Below, in pieces: positions 11,048 to 23,363 of a stretch of DNA of 64,000 nucleotides. The notes below the pieces were generated by a model. That model did not search any database. It was not told the DNA's origin and was given only the letters and a program-made list of their open reading frames with translations. This DNA comes from Sporodiniella umbellata. Lineage: Eukaryota > Mucoromycota > Mucoromycetes > Mucorales > Rhizopodaceae. The translations under genes were made by a program, and so were the position numbers. Each line of letters opens with the position of its first letter. The stretch's first letter is position 1. Where the stretch lies: assembly GCA_025677835.1 (NCBI GenBank), contig JAIXMR010000052.1:98501-162500 (forward strand). The letters are read 5' to 3'.

Positions 11048-11882
11048 TGAAGTGTGAGTGCAGGGCTGATGGTAGACACTAAAAAGGGATCTTTTGGTAA
11101 CTGACAAATAGCAGACGGAGATCAAAACAAGTTCTGTTTTTGGGTTTTACCAAAATTGGTACAATTCAGAGAACGGCTGACATCTAGAGTCAACCACCGA
11201 TTGTTTTGTGAAGAGATTGGACTGCGCTTACTCAAGTAATGTCGTACAAATCACACTCAAAGCTGTTGGTTGTTTCCAAGCAAATAGAAGGCGGCTCAGT
11301 GTATTCGGTTTAAAAGCCCTACCAGCTTTCTTGTTTGCACCCTTTGGATTAACACTATCGATCCTTCTCTGTTTAAATCAACTACAGCGTTTTTTTCTTG
11401 AAAGAAAAACGAACAAAAGAGTGTGTCTTTGAAAACGTGTTTATATAAAGATTTCGTAATAGAAAAAAGTATTATGTTGCTTTGTGTTCTTTCCACAAAC
11501 TCTGTATACGTTATATTTTGTGACGAACGATGAAATCATTCCAAAAGACCTGTCACTTCGAATATGCTAGACGCCCTCCTATTAGTCAACAGTCAATTAA
11601 ATGTTACAAACACAATGGATTTCCCTCACCTCCTTCTTTAAAGTGCCGTGTATGATCTTTTCTTGGCAGCAGGCGTTCAGAGAAAAGTATTTATAGGAGT
11701 CTGGTTAGTTATTTTTAGGCAACGTTCCCTCCCTCGGTAGTAGATTGGCTATCCATTTTCTATAGTTTTTTGATATTCCGATTAGTTTTCCAAAAAAAAA
11801 AAAAAAAAAGAAAAAAGAAAAGAAAAACCTTTTTACTATTATTTTTTCCATTTGAGTCTTCCCCCTTTTCTTATTTTTGACA
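11048..11882. other. Intergenic, no gene recognised
   Basis: Contains an A-rich run at about 11792-11825. No supported gene. Confidence 0.45.
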
Positions 11883-13114
11883 ATGAGCGAAGAAAGTAAT
11901 GACATGCACCCTTTTTTTTTTTCATATTAAATACTTAGTGTTTTCTTTTTGTTTCTAGGCTTTAACGATTCAGTTTATGCTTGTGCTAGAAGTGACAATA
12001 GTATTTCGTTTTGTTCACCTCAACCAGGGGATGTTTGGGCAAATGGTACAGAACATTCCTTCATATGGAAAAAAAAGTAAAGTCAAGAACAAAAAAAAAA
12101 AAGAAAAGAAAAGCACCTCTCGTGATTTTCCTTTTTTCAAGTTTTCTAACAATTATCTAAAACAGTAACCCGTTTTATGTTTCTCATGTAAATACTAGTA
12201 CCAAAAGAAAAAAAGAAGCTCATTTTTGATGTAGGAATACATAAGCATCTATCTGTATTATATTATCAACTATGCATATGTCAACGTTAAAACCCTTGAA
12301 AACCTTCCAACAGATTCAGGAGGTGTCAATGTAACTGTTGACGACTCGTGGTTTATAAAACCAAGTTCGACAGCTCAAAATTTAACCGCCTACGCCTATT
12401 TATTGCCGTCTACTTTCAATGCAACAAACGAATTACTCGATACAAACAGCCTATATCCTTTACCGCTTAACTTTACTGTTACTCGTAAGTATAAGAAAGG
12501 GGATAAAGTTGTGTGTGTTTTGGAGTATTTGGTCTCTCATGTTTGTATAAGAAAGTGCGACACCCGCCAATCGTCCATTCCCATCGTCTACCAAAAGCTC
12601 GCTAGATCCAAACGCCACTCATGATACCAATACAAATGCCAATAGCAATAATAACAGCAGCGGCAACAGCCATAACCAACTACCAGCATGGGCTATTGCT
12701 GTCATTGTTCTTGCCTCTATAGCCATTCTATGCGGCATAGCTGTCTTGATCTGGGCCATTATATTTTTATTTTTTAGAAACAAAAAGAAGAAGCAGCCGC
12801 CTGTTGTAAAAGATGACAAACCAGCCAAGGTGATGCTGGACACCACCTCGATGAACTCACAAACACCCATGGCCACTTACCGTTCTACCGATAGCGCCAC
12901 AGCCCGGCCTGTGCCTCCCTTAGACCCTATTCATTCCTTGTCGATAAAAGAAGAAGACGAAGACCCCGAGTCGCACCGAAGAAGGCTGGGTGAAGCCCTG
13001 CTACAGAAACAATTAGAAGAAGACGGCACTTTTGTAAAACACGCAGGTCGGTTCACTCATGTGAAAAGTTTGGCCGATATTCAAAAGAGTGCTGTTGCTG
13101 ATCATCAGTCATAA
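11883..13114 (+). CDS. Single-pass membrane protein with Kre9/Knh1-like ectodomain
   Basis: Exons: 11883-11895 (uncertain), 11959-12076, 12246-12484, 12552-13114, about 310 residues. The phases agree at every junction. The ectodomain has PQPGDVWANGTEHSFIWK, then IYLYYI, GGVNVTVDDSWF and YAYLLPS, a pattern like the Kre9/Knh1-type fungal cell-wall domain, with several N-glycosylation sequons. An Asn/Ser-rich stalk precedes one hydrophobic helix (AIAVIVLASIAILCGIAVLI), followed by a Lys-rich stop-transfer and a cytosolic tail of about 110 residues ending near KSLADIQKS. The proposed first exon encodes only MSEE plus one nucleotide and gives no signal peptide, so the true 5' end may lie elsewhere. 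The acceptor before 12246 is AAG. Family assignment is by resemblance. Confidence 0.65.
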
Positions 13115-16100
13115 ATCTGTATATTTTTTATTTTTATTTGTTTTGCGCCTATTTACCTAACCTTTATCTAATTACAATTCCACTATCACTTCCTTATATG
13201 TATGTATATATATATACGCACACTCACGTACATCACTCTCTTTTTTTTTTATGCTACTTTGTTGTAAGCTTTTTCAATGCCACACAGGACAGATATGTTT
13301 TCGAATTTTTCTTTTTTTTCTGAGAAAAAGTCAACATAGGTGACACAAGCATCGAGCGCAGTAAACGATCAATACAAAAGCCCCTGGCAGTCAAGGAGGC
13401 GGGGCCTTGTTGTATAAGCGCTTGAAAAAGAAGACAGAACCAGTGTATAAGTTGGACAATTGAAATATCCTCTTAAAAAAACCACTGGATTTAGCTTTCT
13501 GTAGAAAAAAGACCATGCTTTTTGTTTCTATTTTATGTTCGTAAAGTGAAACCAAGAAAAAAAAATGTGCACTAAGAAAATTAAGAACACCCCAATATTA
13601 TAATGATAGACAACGTGTTTAAAACTGCCATTCTTAAAAAAGTATGCTCAGTACCTCTTTCTCTCCCTTCTAGGCTACAAACTGTAAGCGCCAGATGTAC
13701 ACTTATATGTGGTGGCTGGCAACTACATAAATATATATGAAACATGGATGCTGTTTAAGGAACTGAGAAGATAAGTGGATTCATATATTGTATTGTACCA
13801 CTATTTAAAAAAGTATTTTTACATTGTCGCACTTAGCCAAATAAAAGCTCTCTAAGAATTACACCACACCTATCTTTTCAGCCTTTTCCCCTATTGTAAT
13901 TACTTTAAATACGTAGGCAGAGTGTATACAAGTGCCTAGACCTAGACAATGGCTGCCTTTTGTTATTTAAATGAAATATTTGTTTCTGTTGCTCCGCGTA
14001 AACTGTAATAACCTGTATTATTGGACAGAATATATATTTTTATTCTTGTACACGCAAAAAACTTTGGCACATGGCTCATTTTGTAGTCTATTTAACTACA
14101 AAAGAAAAACGTTACGCTCTTTCTCTCCAGCCACTCTTCAAGTGCTACTATAGCATTTGATTAGTCCAGTCGTTTTGGTTACATCAAGAATAGCTGAATT
14201 TGTAGCATTTTGATGTTTTTTTTTTTTTTTTTTTTTTTTTGGAAAAGATTTTCTAGATATCCATATTCTATTTTGGAGATTACGCCATAAAGTTAAATTG
14301 ATCGTTGTAAGTATAACTCTGAAACTGATTCCTTAATTTAAGTATGAAAGAAGCCATTAATATTAGGCTTAACACATGTTTTTCAGCGAAATAACTTGGT
14401 GCTCAATCGACTTTGAAAACAAATACATTCATACCTGTAAAATTCGTCAGTAGTTGAAAAAGGTCTCGGTTACTAAAAAAGCAACTATCGGTTATAAAAA
14501 AGGTAATTGTCAAAAAATGAAATGTAATGGCGGCTGCTTAGAAATTAAATTGCCAACAACTGAAATAAAAATGTCGATAGCCAGAATACCCTTTGCTATC
14601 AACCAGCAAATAGCTATATTGATATTAATGTTAGATAAAAAGACTTTCTTAAAAGACAACTGGAAACGAAAATATTGATTAAAGTGCTTTTCGTATACCC
14701 TATGTTCCTTTTCCATGTTTTTTTGTTAAGGAAAAAACGGTTATATAAATTTGTTCAAATTATCAAAGGAGTCCTTAATCTTCTTTGGACCATCTTCCGT
14801 TTCTATCATATTATTTATCATAACACTTTTAACGAACTCATATAGTTATCTAAAACAATCGTTTTTTGAATATAACCTCTACTGTATATCTAAAGACCAG
14901 ATCTGCTCTTTTCTACTTTCCTTAGATCAGGGAATCTATAGAGTTACAGTTTCATGCTCCCTATAAAAATAGACTCTTTGATAACCGTTTTTTTTTTAAA
15001 AAAAAAACTCAGTTTAGTGGGAAAAAGAGAAGGAGACTCGCAAAGAGCTTTGATTTATTATTCATGAGTATCGTTTACATGAAACGCATAATATACAGTA
15101 TATGAAATTTCAGTTGAATCGTGCGATAGATGTATCACTAGAGATTTCCTTGGAACTAATTTTTTTGCTATAGCAATGAAAATTAGCTTGTTTGGTAGGA
15201 TTTATTGCCACTACTATATTTGAAACAAATCTTACGAGGTTGCTCTCCTTTTTTGAAATAAGCTTCTAAATGCATGTATCTGTGCTCTTTTAACTTATAT
15301 TCCTTTTAGCAATGTACTCTAAGGAATCACTGTATGCACCAAAATTGAGATTACTGATGTATTTCTACCATATTTGAGGCAATAAAGAGGTTATACAAGA
15401 ATTGATTTCGGTAAATAAACGACCAAACAAAAAAAGCCTTTCTGATGAACATGTCTATTAAAACAACAAAATATTGAAATCACAGGGTTACTTTGAGTAA
15501 GCTAAATAACAATGATCAGTAGAGATAAACAGTAACAATCAATCAAGCTGATGCGTCAACTTCTAAAGACAAACCAGCGAATTAAGATCATTCGTCTTAC
15601 TTAATCTAAAATGACAGACCCTTTATGCTTTAACAGTTTCGCTATACTTGCGAGTATGTATTTGCTTTTCAATGTTTAAATCAATAAGCTAAAAGAGGGT
15701 CATTGCTTTTTTTTTTTTGGCATCCTTAAGCAAAGTGTTAAGACTTCGATTTAAGGATAATGACTAATTATAAGAGTACTAAAAAGGCTTTTTGAAAATT
15801 ATAGGTTTTCTATATAATTCTACTTCAAAATAAAGCTCTACTTTGGGATTGTATTTACATTAATCAGTTTAGCTTTTTAAATTTTAGTTTAGAAAAGTTG
15901 AATTTGTTGACTGCTCAATATATAGGTTAACTGGGCTTATGTTCATGTCGCCAGCTTGTCTTGTTTTGGTCCATACATATATTAGGTGTCTAGGTCTAAA
16001 TAAATAGGTATCTAGCCCAATGGAGATATTTTAACATTTTCAATATACATATATTGTTCTGTTAGGTATGCTTGTCAAAATATGAGTAAAACTTTACATT

Positions 16101-18524
16101 TTTTAAGCCATTTCTTTATCGAAATGTATCTTTTGTTCTATCCTGAAATTTTAAAAAATAATAAAAGTAAAGCCCTTCTTGTTCGCTATCCGCTTTAGTA
16201 CCTACATGTATAGCAAAAATTTTAGGCGTGAATATGAATGACTGCCGCTTTTATTGCTCAGATTATAATACACAAGAGATTAAAAAAAAAGGAGGGGATG
16301 GAGAAGGACAGTTTATAGCAAATTGGCTCTCTTTCAAAATCGATTATCACTTGGTACACATATATGCATGTAAACGCACTTTGCATTAAATGTTATACAA
16401 CATCTAACAGTAAGACCTTCTGTATTGTCTGTACTACAAACGACCAATCTTTACGGATCTGTCCTTTTTTTCTTCTAAAAAACAGCACAAATCGTACTTT
16501 GATAAAGTTCTGATCAAACAATTGTGAGTAAAATGCTTCTTCTTTCTGTTATAGAGTAAAGCGTTAATCTACACAATCCGGGGCCTTATCTTTCTAACAC
16601 ACAGAGTTTTTCTTTTTTCAGCTTCGACAATGTTTGCATCCAAGTGTATGAATTGTGCTAAATAAGCCCCTCCTACAAAAAGGAGGAGAGGAAAGATGTA
16701 CACCCCAGTTACCTATCAAAAGAAAAAACAGAATACATATTGTTCACCTGAACCACTTGTGTATGCATGTACCACTTGATGTCTTTGCGCTTTTTTCAGA
16801 ACTCTCCAAACAGAATACTGAGCTAAAACACTTAAATAAAATCGAAATTCTAAAAATTGACCCACGCATAAACATATATGCATACAATAGAGATATATTT
16901 CTATAAGCATATACCAGGGATGTTTATAGACTAATTTTTACCTAACTTGTAAAAAACCAAGTTTAAATGAGATCAATTCTCATGAATCAAAGCAATTGTT
17001 TAAATAAAGCCCAAAACAGTGTCTATACAAAAAAAAAAAAAATTGAGCGGCCACTATTCTCGGATCGCTCTGTTTTATTTTTACTATTGCTTTATGGTTT
17101 TTTGTTTAATTCAAGGTTCAGAATCATAGAATTTAGCAGTTTTTTCAACGTAGAAACTGTTTTGGAAAACTGAATCGTGTAGAAAGAGCAAAGATAAAAT
17201 TAAACACACTTTAAAATAAGAGTACGGCAAGGGTGAGGAAGTGTCAATATTTGCTATCCATGATATTTTAAGCATATCCACTAAAATAGCTATATAAAAA
17301 ACTGTTAAAAAGAAATTTAGCCTCGTAAGAAAAAGAAACTTCAGGAGCTGGAAACGAATGCTACTTGAAAAACCCGTTGTAGCATATTTTGTGTAATTTC
17401 AAGTTTTGCTTTTTTTCTCTTTAAAATCGCATTAGCTTTTTGAAAGCTACTACAAAAAGAAAACAGATATATCTAGTGTATTGCTCCCTTTTTGGTACTG
17501 TTTTATGCTTGGAACTATCTATCAGCAGTCTTTTGTACATAACGTTTGGAGCAAAGAGGGAGCTATATAAACGTGTCTGCATAATACAAACTTCAATAAA
17601 GCTTCTAACTATGTACTCCAAAAAAAGATAAAAGCGTTGGCAGGTCATTTGAAACCTAAATTAACACACACCAAAACAAAAAGCTTAAAAACCCAAGATG
17701 TTTTCTTTGAAAAAGATGGAAATACTAACTCTATGCCAACAAATGTGGCCTCACTCAACATCGCTTTGGTACTCCATCTGTATACGCTCAGTGGTTTGGA
17801 ACACTTTTATGGAAATAAGATCTTAGTTTGATCAAACCGAGGGATTATGTGAACAGACTCGCGGTCAGCACAAGTATTAAAGTGAAATTTTTAAAATAGT
17901 ATCAATGCAAATTCCAGAAATACATTAAAAGGGCACTATAGAAACAAATAGAACTATTAAAGAACAAAAACAAAAGCAGTTTTTCTAAAAGATCATTTCT
18001 GGATTTATCTGCTTTGTAAGGATTTTACTTTTTCTTCAATGAAAAGCTTGTTATTAATTCAATAAGACCGTAGTAAAAAAAAAAATATGGTATAAGGGTA
18101 ATCAGCGTCAAATAGGACAAACATATCTCCGTTCCAGAAGATTAGCGGTTTTTGAGTAAAAGCTGATTAATCAAGGATGATGGTTCACTTCTCCGCTTTA
18201 TGACAGTTAGTAGCTATAAGGATGAAATCATAGTTCACTGGATGACAATCTCTTGAGGCAAAGGCAAAATCTGAGAGTATGAGCCATATGTAAACTGCCC
18301 GTTTTTAAACACGCTGTTTCTCTCTATTCCCTTTTTGTTTGAATACAAAAAAAAGTTAGAAATGGAAAAAACGTCTGCTTTCTTTGTTTGCACACCAGCG
18401 AGATTACCTCATCACTCTTGAAAAGGCAACTTTTCCTAGACTTTTCATTATCAGAATGTCGATCCGACACGAACAAAACGAGCGCCGAATTAAAACTGCA
18501 TGTAGAGTTTAAAGGTATCAAAAG
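13115..18524. other. 5.4-kb gene-poor AT-rich region
   Basis: No coding region with an ATG, a sensible composition and splice support was found on either strand. Contains a T25 run at 14216-14240. The short frames at 14454-14678, 16655-16906 and 17421-17648 look like chance. No tRNA, rRNA or CRISPR structure seen. Confidence 0.5.
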
Positions 18525-18532
18525 TATATAAA
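18525..18532 (+). promoter_or_regulatory. TATA box of the alcohol dehydrogenase gene
   Basis: TATATAAA, 78-85 bp upstream of the ATG at 18610, followed by a CT-rich leader. Confidence 0.5.
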
Positions 18533-18609
18533 GCTCTTCTGATTGCTCTCTTCGATTTACAGCTTTTATTTTTGTCTTTAAACAATCAAGAAAAAATATA
18601 ATAACAAAC

Positions 18610-19684
18610 ATGCCCACTAAAATTACCCAATTTGCTTGTACTGGTGACCGTGGAGAATTTAAGGAGACCACAGTTGATGCCCCTACTCTTAAATCAAATG
18701 AAATCTTGATCAAAATCATTGCTTCTGGTGTTTGCCACACAGACTGTGCATTTATGGGTCCTAATGGCCTCGTTCTTGGCCACGAGCCCATTGGGCGTAT
18801 TGTCGAAGCTGGTAACGAAGTCAAGCATTTCAAAGTAGGCGATGTTGTTGGTACATCTTACCTGAAAGAAGCTTGCTTGAGTTGCTCCGCTTGTAACTCT
18901 GGTAATGATGTCTTGTGTAGTGAAAGAAAGATGTTCCCAGAGGGAAACAGCAACGGTTTCGCTTCTCATCAAATCGCTGATAGCCGGTTGGTCTTAAAAA
19001 AAAAAAAAAAAAATTCCCTTTTTGCTCATACTTCTATCCTCGTTTAGCTTTGTCTATCGCATTCCCGATCACTTAGAGCCCAAATATGCCGGGCCTTTGA
19101 TGTGTGCTGGTGCCACTGTTTTCAACTCTTTGTTCACAAATGATGTTAGCCCCACTGCTCGTGTAGCTGTTGTTGGTATTGGTGGATTGGGTCACTTGGC
19201 CCTTCAATTTGCTCGTGGATGGGGCTGCCACGTTACAGCCATCTCTACCTCTGATGACAAGAAGCAAGAAGCAACTTCTTTTGGTGCCCATGACTTTTTG
19301 AACTCCAAGACAATTGATGCCGACTCGGTTTCTGAATGTCCCAAGTTTGATTACATCTTGAACACTGTGTCCGCCAATATCGACTCAGATCTTTACATGT
19401 CCCTGCTCAAGCCAAATGGCAAACTTATCCTGATTGGTCTTCCCAATGGTGCTGTTGAATTTAAAAACCCTATAGAATTCGTTAGTGGGCAAAAATCATA
19501 CCGCGGTGCTATCGTAGGCGGTCGTCACGCACTCCAACAAATGCTGGAATTTGCTGACCGTCACCAGATCAAACCTACTATTGAAGAATATTCTTTAGAT
19601 TTGGATGGCTTAAGCAAGGCTATCAAGCGCTGTGATATCGGCAAAGCTCGTTACAGAGCTGTCCTTCTTGCCAAGGACGAATAA
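18610..19684 (+). CDS. Zinc-dependent alcohol dehydrogenase, CAD/YahK-like
   Basis: Exons 18610-18986 and 19048-19684, 337 residues. It should oxidise alcohols or reduce aldehydes with NAD(P). Catalytic zinc ligands are Cys in SGVCHTD, His in GHEPIG and Cys in PLMCAG. The structural zinc site is CLSCSACNSGNDVLC, the usual C-x2-C-x2-C-x7-C. The dinucleotide fold has GIGGLGHLALQFA. The later part (NTVSANIDSD, LLKPNGKLILIG) resembles the CAD/YahK branch more than yeast Adh1. The 61-nt intron has a weak donor (GTTGGT), holds an A17-18 run and ends in TTTAG; splicing restores DSRFVYRIPDHLEP. A TATA box lies at 18525. An AATAAA at 19696-19701 follows the stop. The gene converges on the coiled-coil gene, 59 bp between stops. 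Substrate unknown. Confidence 0.93.
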
Positions 19685-19743
19685 ATTATGTACATAATAA
19701 ACCGCAACTATTAATTCTCGAAAAAAGAAACGGTTTTACCACT

Positions 19744-20280
19744 TTATTGTTGCTCTTGTAACTCAAATATTTTATATTTGGTTTCTGAAAGTTCATTTAA
19801 TAGCTCATTGATTTTTTCGTCCTTCTTTTTCATCTCCCTCATAAACTGAATGCCTTGCCGTTCTTTTTCTCCCAACAAAGCAGACAGTTCTTGATCGTAC
19901 TCTTCATGCTCGTCTATTTCTTGATGAAGACTATGTATGTTATCTCTGAGCGTTTCCAAACTCTGTTCAGAGAGGCTGGTTTTGAAGTGGCCAATTTGTA
20001 TACCCAACATACTGTTCTCTTCCTTCAGTACTTTGCCTTCATTTCTCAACCTGTATAGTTCATCTCGTAAATCCTCTAGCTCATGATTCGTATTTATTGA
20101 GTGATAGATTTTTTCTGTTTTATGCTCTATTTTTAACGGTTGATTCTCTTGCACATCTAAAGGATCGGACTGATCTGAGTTGTCATTTCTCTTCTTTTCT
20201 GTTGATTTGAATGTAGAGTGTAAGTAGTGGGTATCGTTCATAAAAAGTTCTTCTGATTGAACAGTCTTTATGTTGTGCAT
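19744..20280 (-). CDS. Coiled-coil protein, 178 residues, unknown function
   Basis: One open frame from ATG at 20280. Residues 1-60 are hydrophilic and Asp/Ser/Lys-rich. From about residue 65 to the end the sequence is a nearly continuous heptad-type coiled coil (Leu at regular spacing in ELEDLRDELYRLRNEGKVL and later KINELLNELSETKYKIFEL). No signal peptide or membrane segment. Just upstream, AAAACAG|GAGG on the coding strand could be a splice acceptor, so an earlier exon cannot be excluded. It converges with the alcohol dehydrogenase and diverges from the cyclin gene. I do not recognise the family. Confidence 0.6.
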   Translation of the reverse strand: MHNIKTVQSEELFMNDTHYLHSTFKSTEKKRNDNSDQSDPLDVQENQPLKIEHKTEKIYHSINTNHELEDLRDELYRLRNEGKVLKEENSMLGIQIGHFKTSLSEQSLETLRDNIHSLHQEIDEHEEYDQELSALLGEKERQGIQFMREMKKKDEKINELLNELSETKYKIFELQEQQ

Positions 20281-20884
20281 TTCATCCTCCTGTTTTGGTA
20301 TTCAATGAATTAGTATAAATGCTTGACTTATTCTGACGTTCGCAAAGAGTCAATTCAATGCTTGCCTTTAAAAAGTTTTCTTGCAAAACTACCGGATTCT
20401 ATTGGAAAATTCGTAAGTGTGTGCACTTTTATTTTTCAAATTAAAGAGAGCTTACACGTTCGCGTCTTGGTAGCTCTACAGTACTTGGATTCTCTTGATC
20501 GCTCATTGTTGTCAAGTATAAACAAAGGAGCAAAAAAAAAAAAAATCCACTTAAAAAAAGTGACTGTGGACACGCTTTTTGTTCTGTTTTTATTATTTGA
20601 TAATTTTATAACGAACTTTGCACCTTTGTCTCTCTTAAAGATGTACAGAACCAATAAAGTACAAAGTATCTAAAACAAAAAAAAGCCCACCCCCCTGAAG
20701 TAGAAGCAACACGGAAAATGAGGGAGAAAAAATAAAGTCCCAATTACTATTGAACGAATTGTTGAAGGGGTTTCGATTTCAAACGCCGTGTAACCGCGGT
20801 GACGTTAAACAAGAAGTTTTTTAGGGAATAAACTTCAATTTTTTTTTTCTGCAGCTTTTTTTTTTTTTTTTTTTTTTTTCATCA
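20281..20884. other. Divergent intergenic region (coiled-coil gene / cyclin gene)
   Basis: 604 bp between two divergent starts. Contains a GC-rich patch near 20785-20805 with CCGCGG followed by TGACGTTA, a CRE-like element, and a T24 run ending 5 nt before the cyclin ATG. No gene inside. Confidence 0.5.
20856..20879 (+). promoter_or_regulatory. T24 tract directly before the cyclin ATG
   Basis: Coding-strand T24 ending five bases before the ATG at 20885. Similar tracts precede RCC1, ARB1 and ERV46 in this window. A promoter or leader role is inferred. Confidence 0.35.
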
Positions 20885-22162
20885 ATGACATTAACCAACA
20901 ATGTTCAGGTAAGTTTTTTTGTTTATTTACTCTGATCTTTTTGTTTATTATCAATCAATAAATTCTTTCTTTCTGTTATTGTCATTATTACTGTTATTGA
21001 ATTTTACTGTTCAGTGGTCGTTCACAAAAGAGGATTTATACGATACGCCCAGTATTTTAGACGGTGTTTCTTTTCAACAAGAACAATTAGATAGAGTAAA
21101 GGGCTGTCATTACCTTTTGGCGGTGGGGGCCAAACTGAATCTGTTAGTTAAAAAAAAATAGACATTTCTAGCGCTAATTGCTTTATCTTTTCACTACACC
21201 GCTTTGTTTACATCCAGTCCTCAGCTTGTTGTTGTCACAGCCGTTACATTCTTTCACCGATTCTTTATGAGACAGTCTGTTAAGCGTTATCATGTCTACG
21301 TAAATACACTCGACTTTCTTGACTTTTTCTGTTTTTGCTTCTCAACACAAAGACAACATTTTTTTAGGATATAGCTGCGACCTGTTTGTTTGTAGCGACC
21401 AAAGTAGAGGAGTGTACCCGACGTATAAAGGATATTGTACTTGTTTGTGCTCAAAAAGCGCAAAAAAACGATAAACTAAGTTTGGCAGAAGACTCCAAGG
21501 TATCCAACCATACTTGTGTATCTTTGTTTGGGAAAAACTCATATTGTCAAATAAGGATTTTATGAAGTGGAAAGAAACCCTACTGCGCTACGAAGTGACA
21601 CTATTAGAAACCTTATGCTTTGACTTAACAGTACAACAAGCCCATGCGAGTTTATGTGAGTTAGAAACATTATTACAAGGTAGGCAGGTTATGTACATCT
21701 AGGCAGGTTATTAATAGTTTTTTTAAAATATCCTCAAATCAAAATCGTTATAGTATCCCCCTCAGCTATACGTAAAGCGTGGATGTTGCTGTATCAATGG
21801 TATTCCGATTTTTTCATTGAAATCTTTTTATTTATCTTAGTTTCCTTAAAAAAAAAAGCCTAGGATCCCCTCTGTGTGTACTATACAGACCGAACATTGT
21901 AGCAGCAGCAGCTTTGTTGCTAGCTACTCATTTTTCTTCAACAGACAAATTAAACGAATCTTGGTATGAAGTATTAGAGGATATGGATGCTAGCGAAATA
22001 CACGGTACAAAAGAAAGTAAGAAAGAATAAGTCCTACTTAACTATGTCTATTTAGAATTAGCGTCAGATATGCTAGAGCATTATATGGAGCATTATCTGA
22101 TCAAATCATCGCATTCATCTTCACAAAGCAACTCACCTTATCCCCTCCATTCTAGACAGTAA
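20885..22162 (+). CDS. Cyclin, K/Ctk2 type (partner of a transcriptional CDK)
   Basis: Eight exons: 20885-20908, 21015-21142, 21218-21299, 21368-21499, 21556-21679, 21754-21799, 21859-22016, 22056-22162; 266 residues, all phases consistent. The cyclin box is clear: W-FTKEDLYDTPSILDG, then LNLPQLVVVTAVTFFHRFFM, then DIAATCLFVATKVEECTRR. The second repeat ends with PLCVLYRPNIVAAAALLLA. This WxFTKExLxxTPS start and the LPQ...FFHRF and AATCLF(V/L)ATKVEE pattern is typical of the transcriptional cyclins (K, L, T, C, Ctk2), not of mitotic cyclins. It is likely the cyclin of a CTD kinase acting on RNA polymerase II. Introns are 39-106 nt. The acceptor before 21859 is AAG. Short for the family, with no long C-terminal tail. 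K versus Ctk2 versus L is not settled. Confidence 0.88.
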
Positions 22163-23363
22163 TTATAATACTACTCTTCTCAACATCGTAAATAGTTTCA
22201 AAGAAAAAAATATATAAAAAAAGAAAAATTGTCCAAAAAAAAAAAGACAAAACGAAAAATAAAACTCCAGATAAACAGCAAATTCCTCATGTTTACCTTT
22301 CTTTAATATTATCTTTGACTGTTTGGTTACACTGCATTTACTGTTGTTAACACTCCAAGTAATTTGACGTGTCAAAAAAAAAAAAAAGTCGAGAAGAAAT
22401 TCATATTTGACGGTTTCTGCTTTGCTTTGAAAAACCCAGTTGGTTCCCCCCAAAAAAAAAGAAGCGAGCATTCAGTCAAAGAAAGTTGATTGTTTCTATT
22501 TTATTACAATCTAAAGAAAAAAAAGTACTTTGGTGGCTTTTTCGTTTTTTTTTTTCCAGCAGTTCAATTATACCATTTCAAGCACTGTAAAAACACCAAC
22601 AAAAAAAATGCCTCAATTTCTTTATAGGCTCAAAGCCAAATAGAGTTTAGACTAAAGGCGGATTTAGTCATTCGAAAGAAAGAGGAATTTCGATTTTTCG
22701 CTCTATGAGCAATGTTTTGTATTTATTTCTCTTACTTCAAAAGTCGGCTTTTAATCAGAAAAACCACAAGTTGATTATACACTTGATTCAAGTTTAATAT
22801 TTAATTCGGAGCCGTAGCTCTAAGTACTTTATAGACCTGTTAGGTTTAGGAAAATGTTTTAAGCGGACATTATAGTTCGTGAGTTACCGCAACCCGTCGT
22901 TTCTTACGCGTTCCCGTCTGCAAGATCCCTTCTGACACATAAATCCTCATCAAATGAAAATATATCAAATGACCATAAAGATGTTTGTCGAGAAACTTTG
23001 TTCAAATATACCCAATTGAACAAACAAACTTTTTGATATGCAATTATCTGTACGGACGTTCTCAACTTATTTTCTATTTTAGGAAGTAATGCGTTATTTA
23101 GTACCTTAAGGTCTAACCAAGTTATGACGTTCTACGCATATACTTGTTAATACATCAGGTGAGACATATACTGTAACTTGGTACACTGTTCTAGATACAC
23201 TATTTAGATGTAATAACTGATATAAAAAATTAATGGCGGAAAAACTAAAAGTCCATTTCTTTTTTTTTTCTTAATTTTCTCTTGTGGAAAAAAAAACCAG
23301 CTTTTAAAAGAAAAAAGGGGACAATTTATAGGTTAAGAGAAGAGAACGAAAAGAAAAGGACAA
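22163..23363. other. Intergenic, no gene recognised
   Basis: AT-rich with several A and T runs. Nothing supportable on either strand. Confidence 0.5.

Noticed and set aside
13115..18524. Possible genes in the 5.4-kb gap (frames of 60-83 codons)
   Set aside because: All are short, AT-driven, mostly without ATG, with overlapping frames on the opposite strand and no splice-consistent partners.
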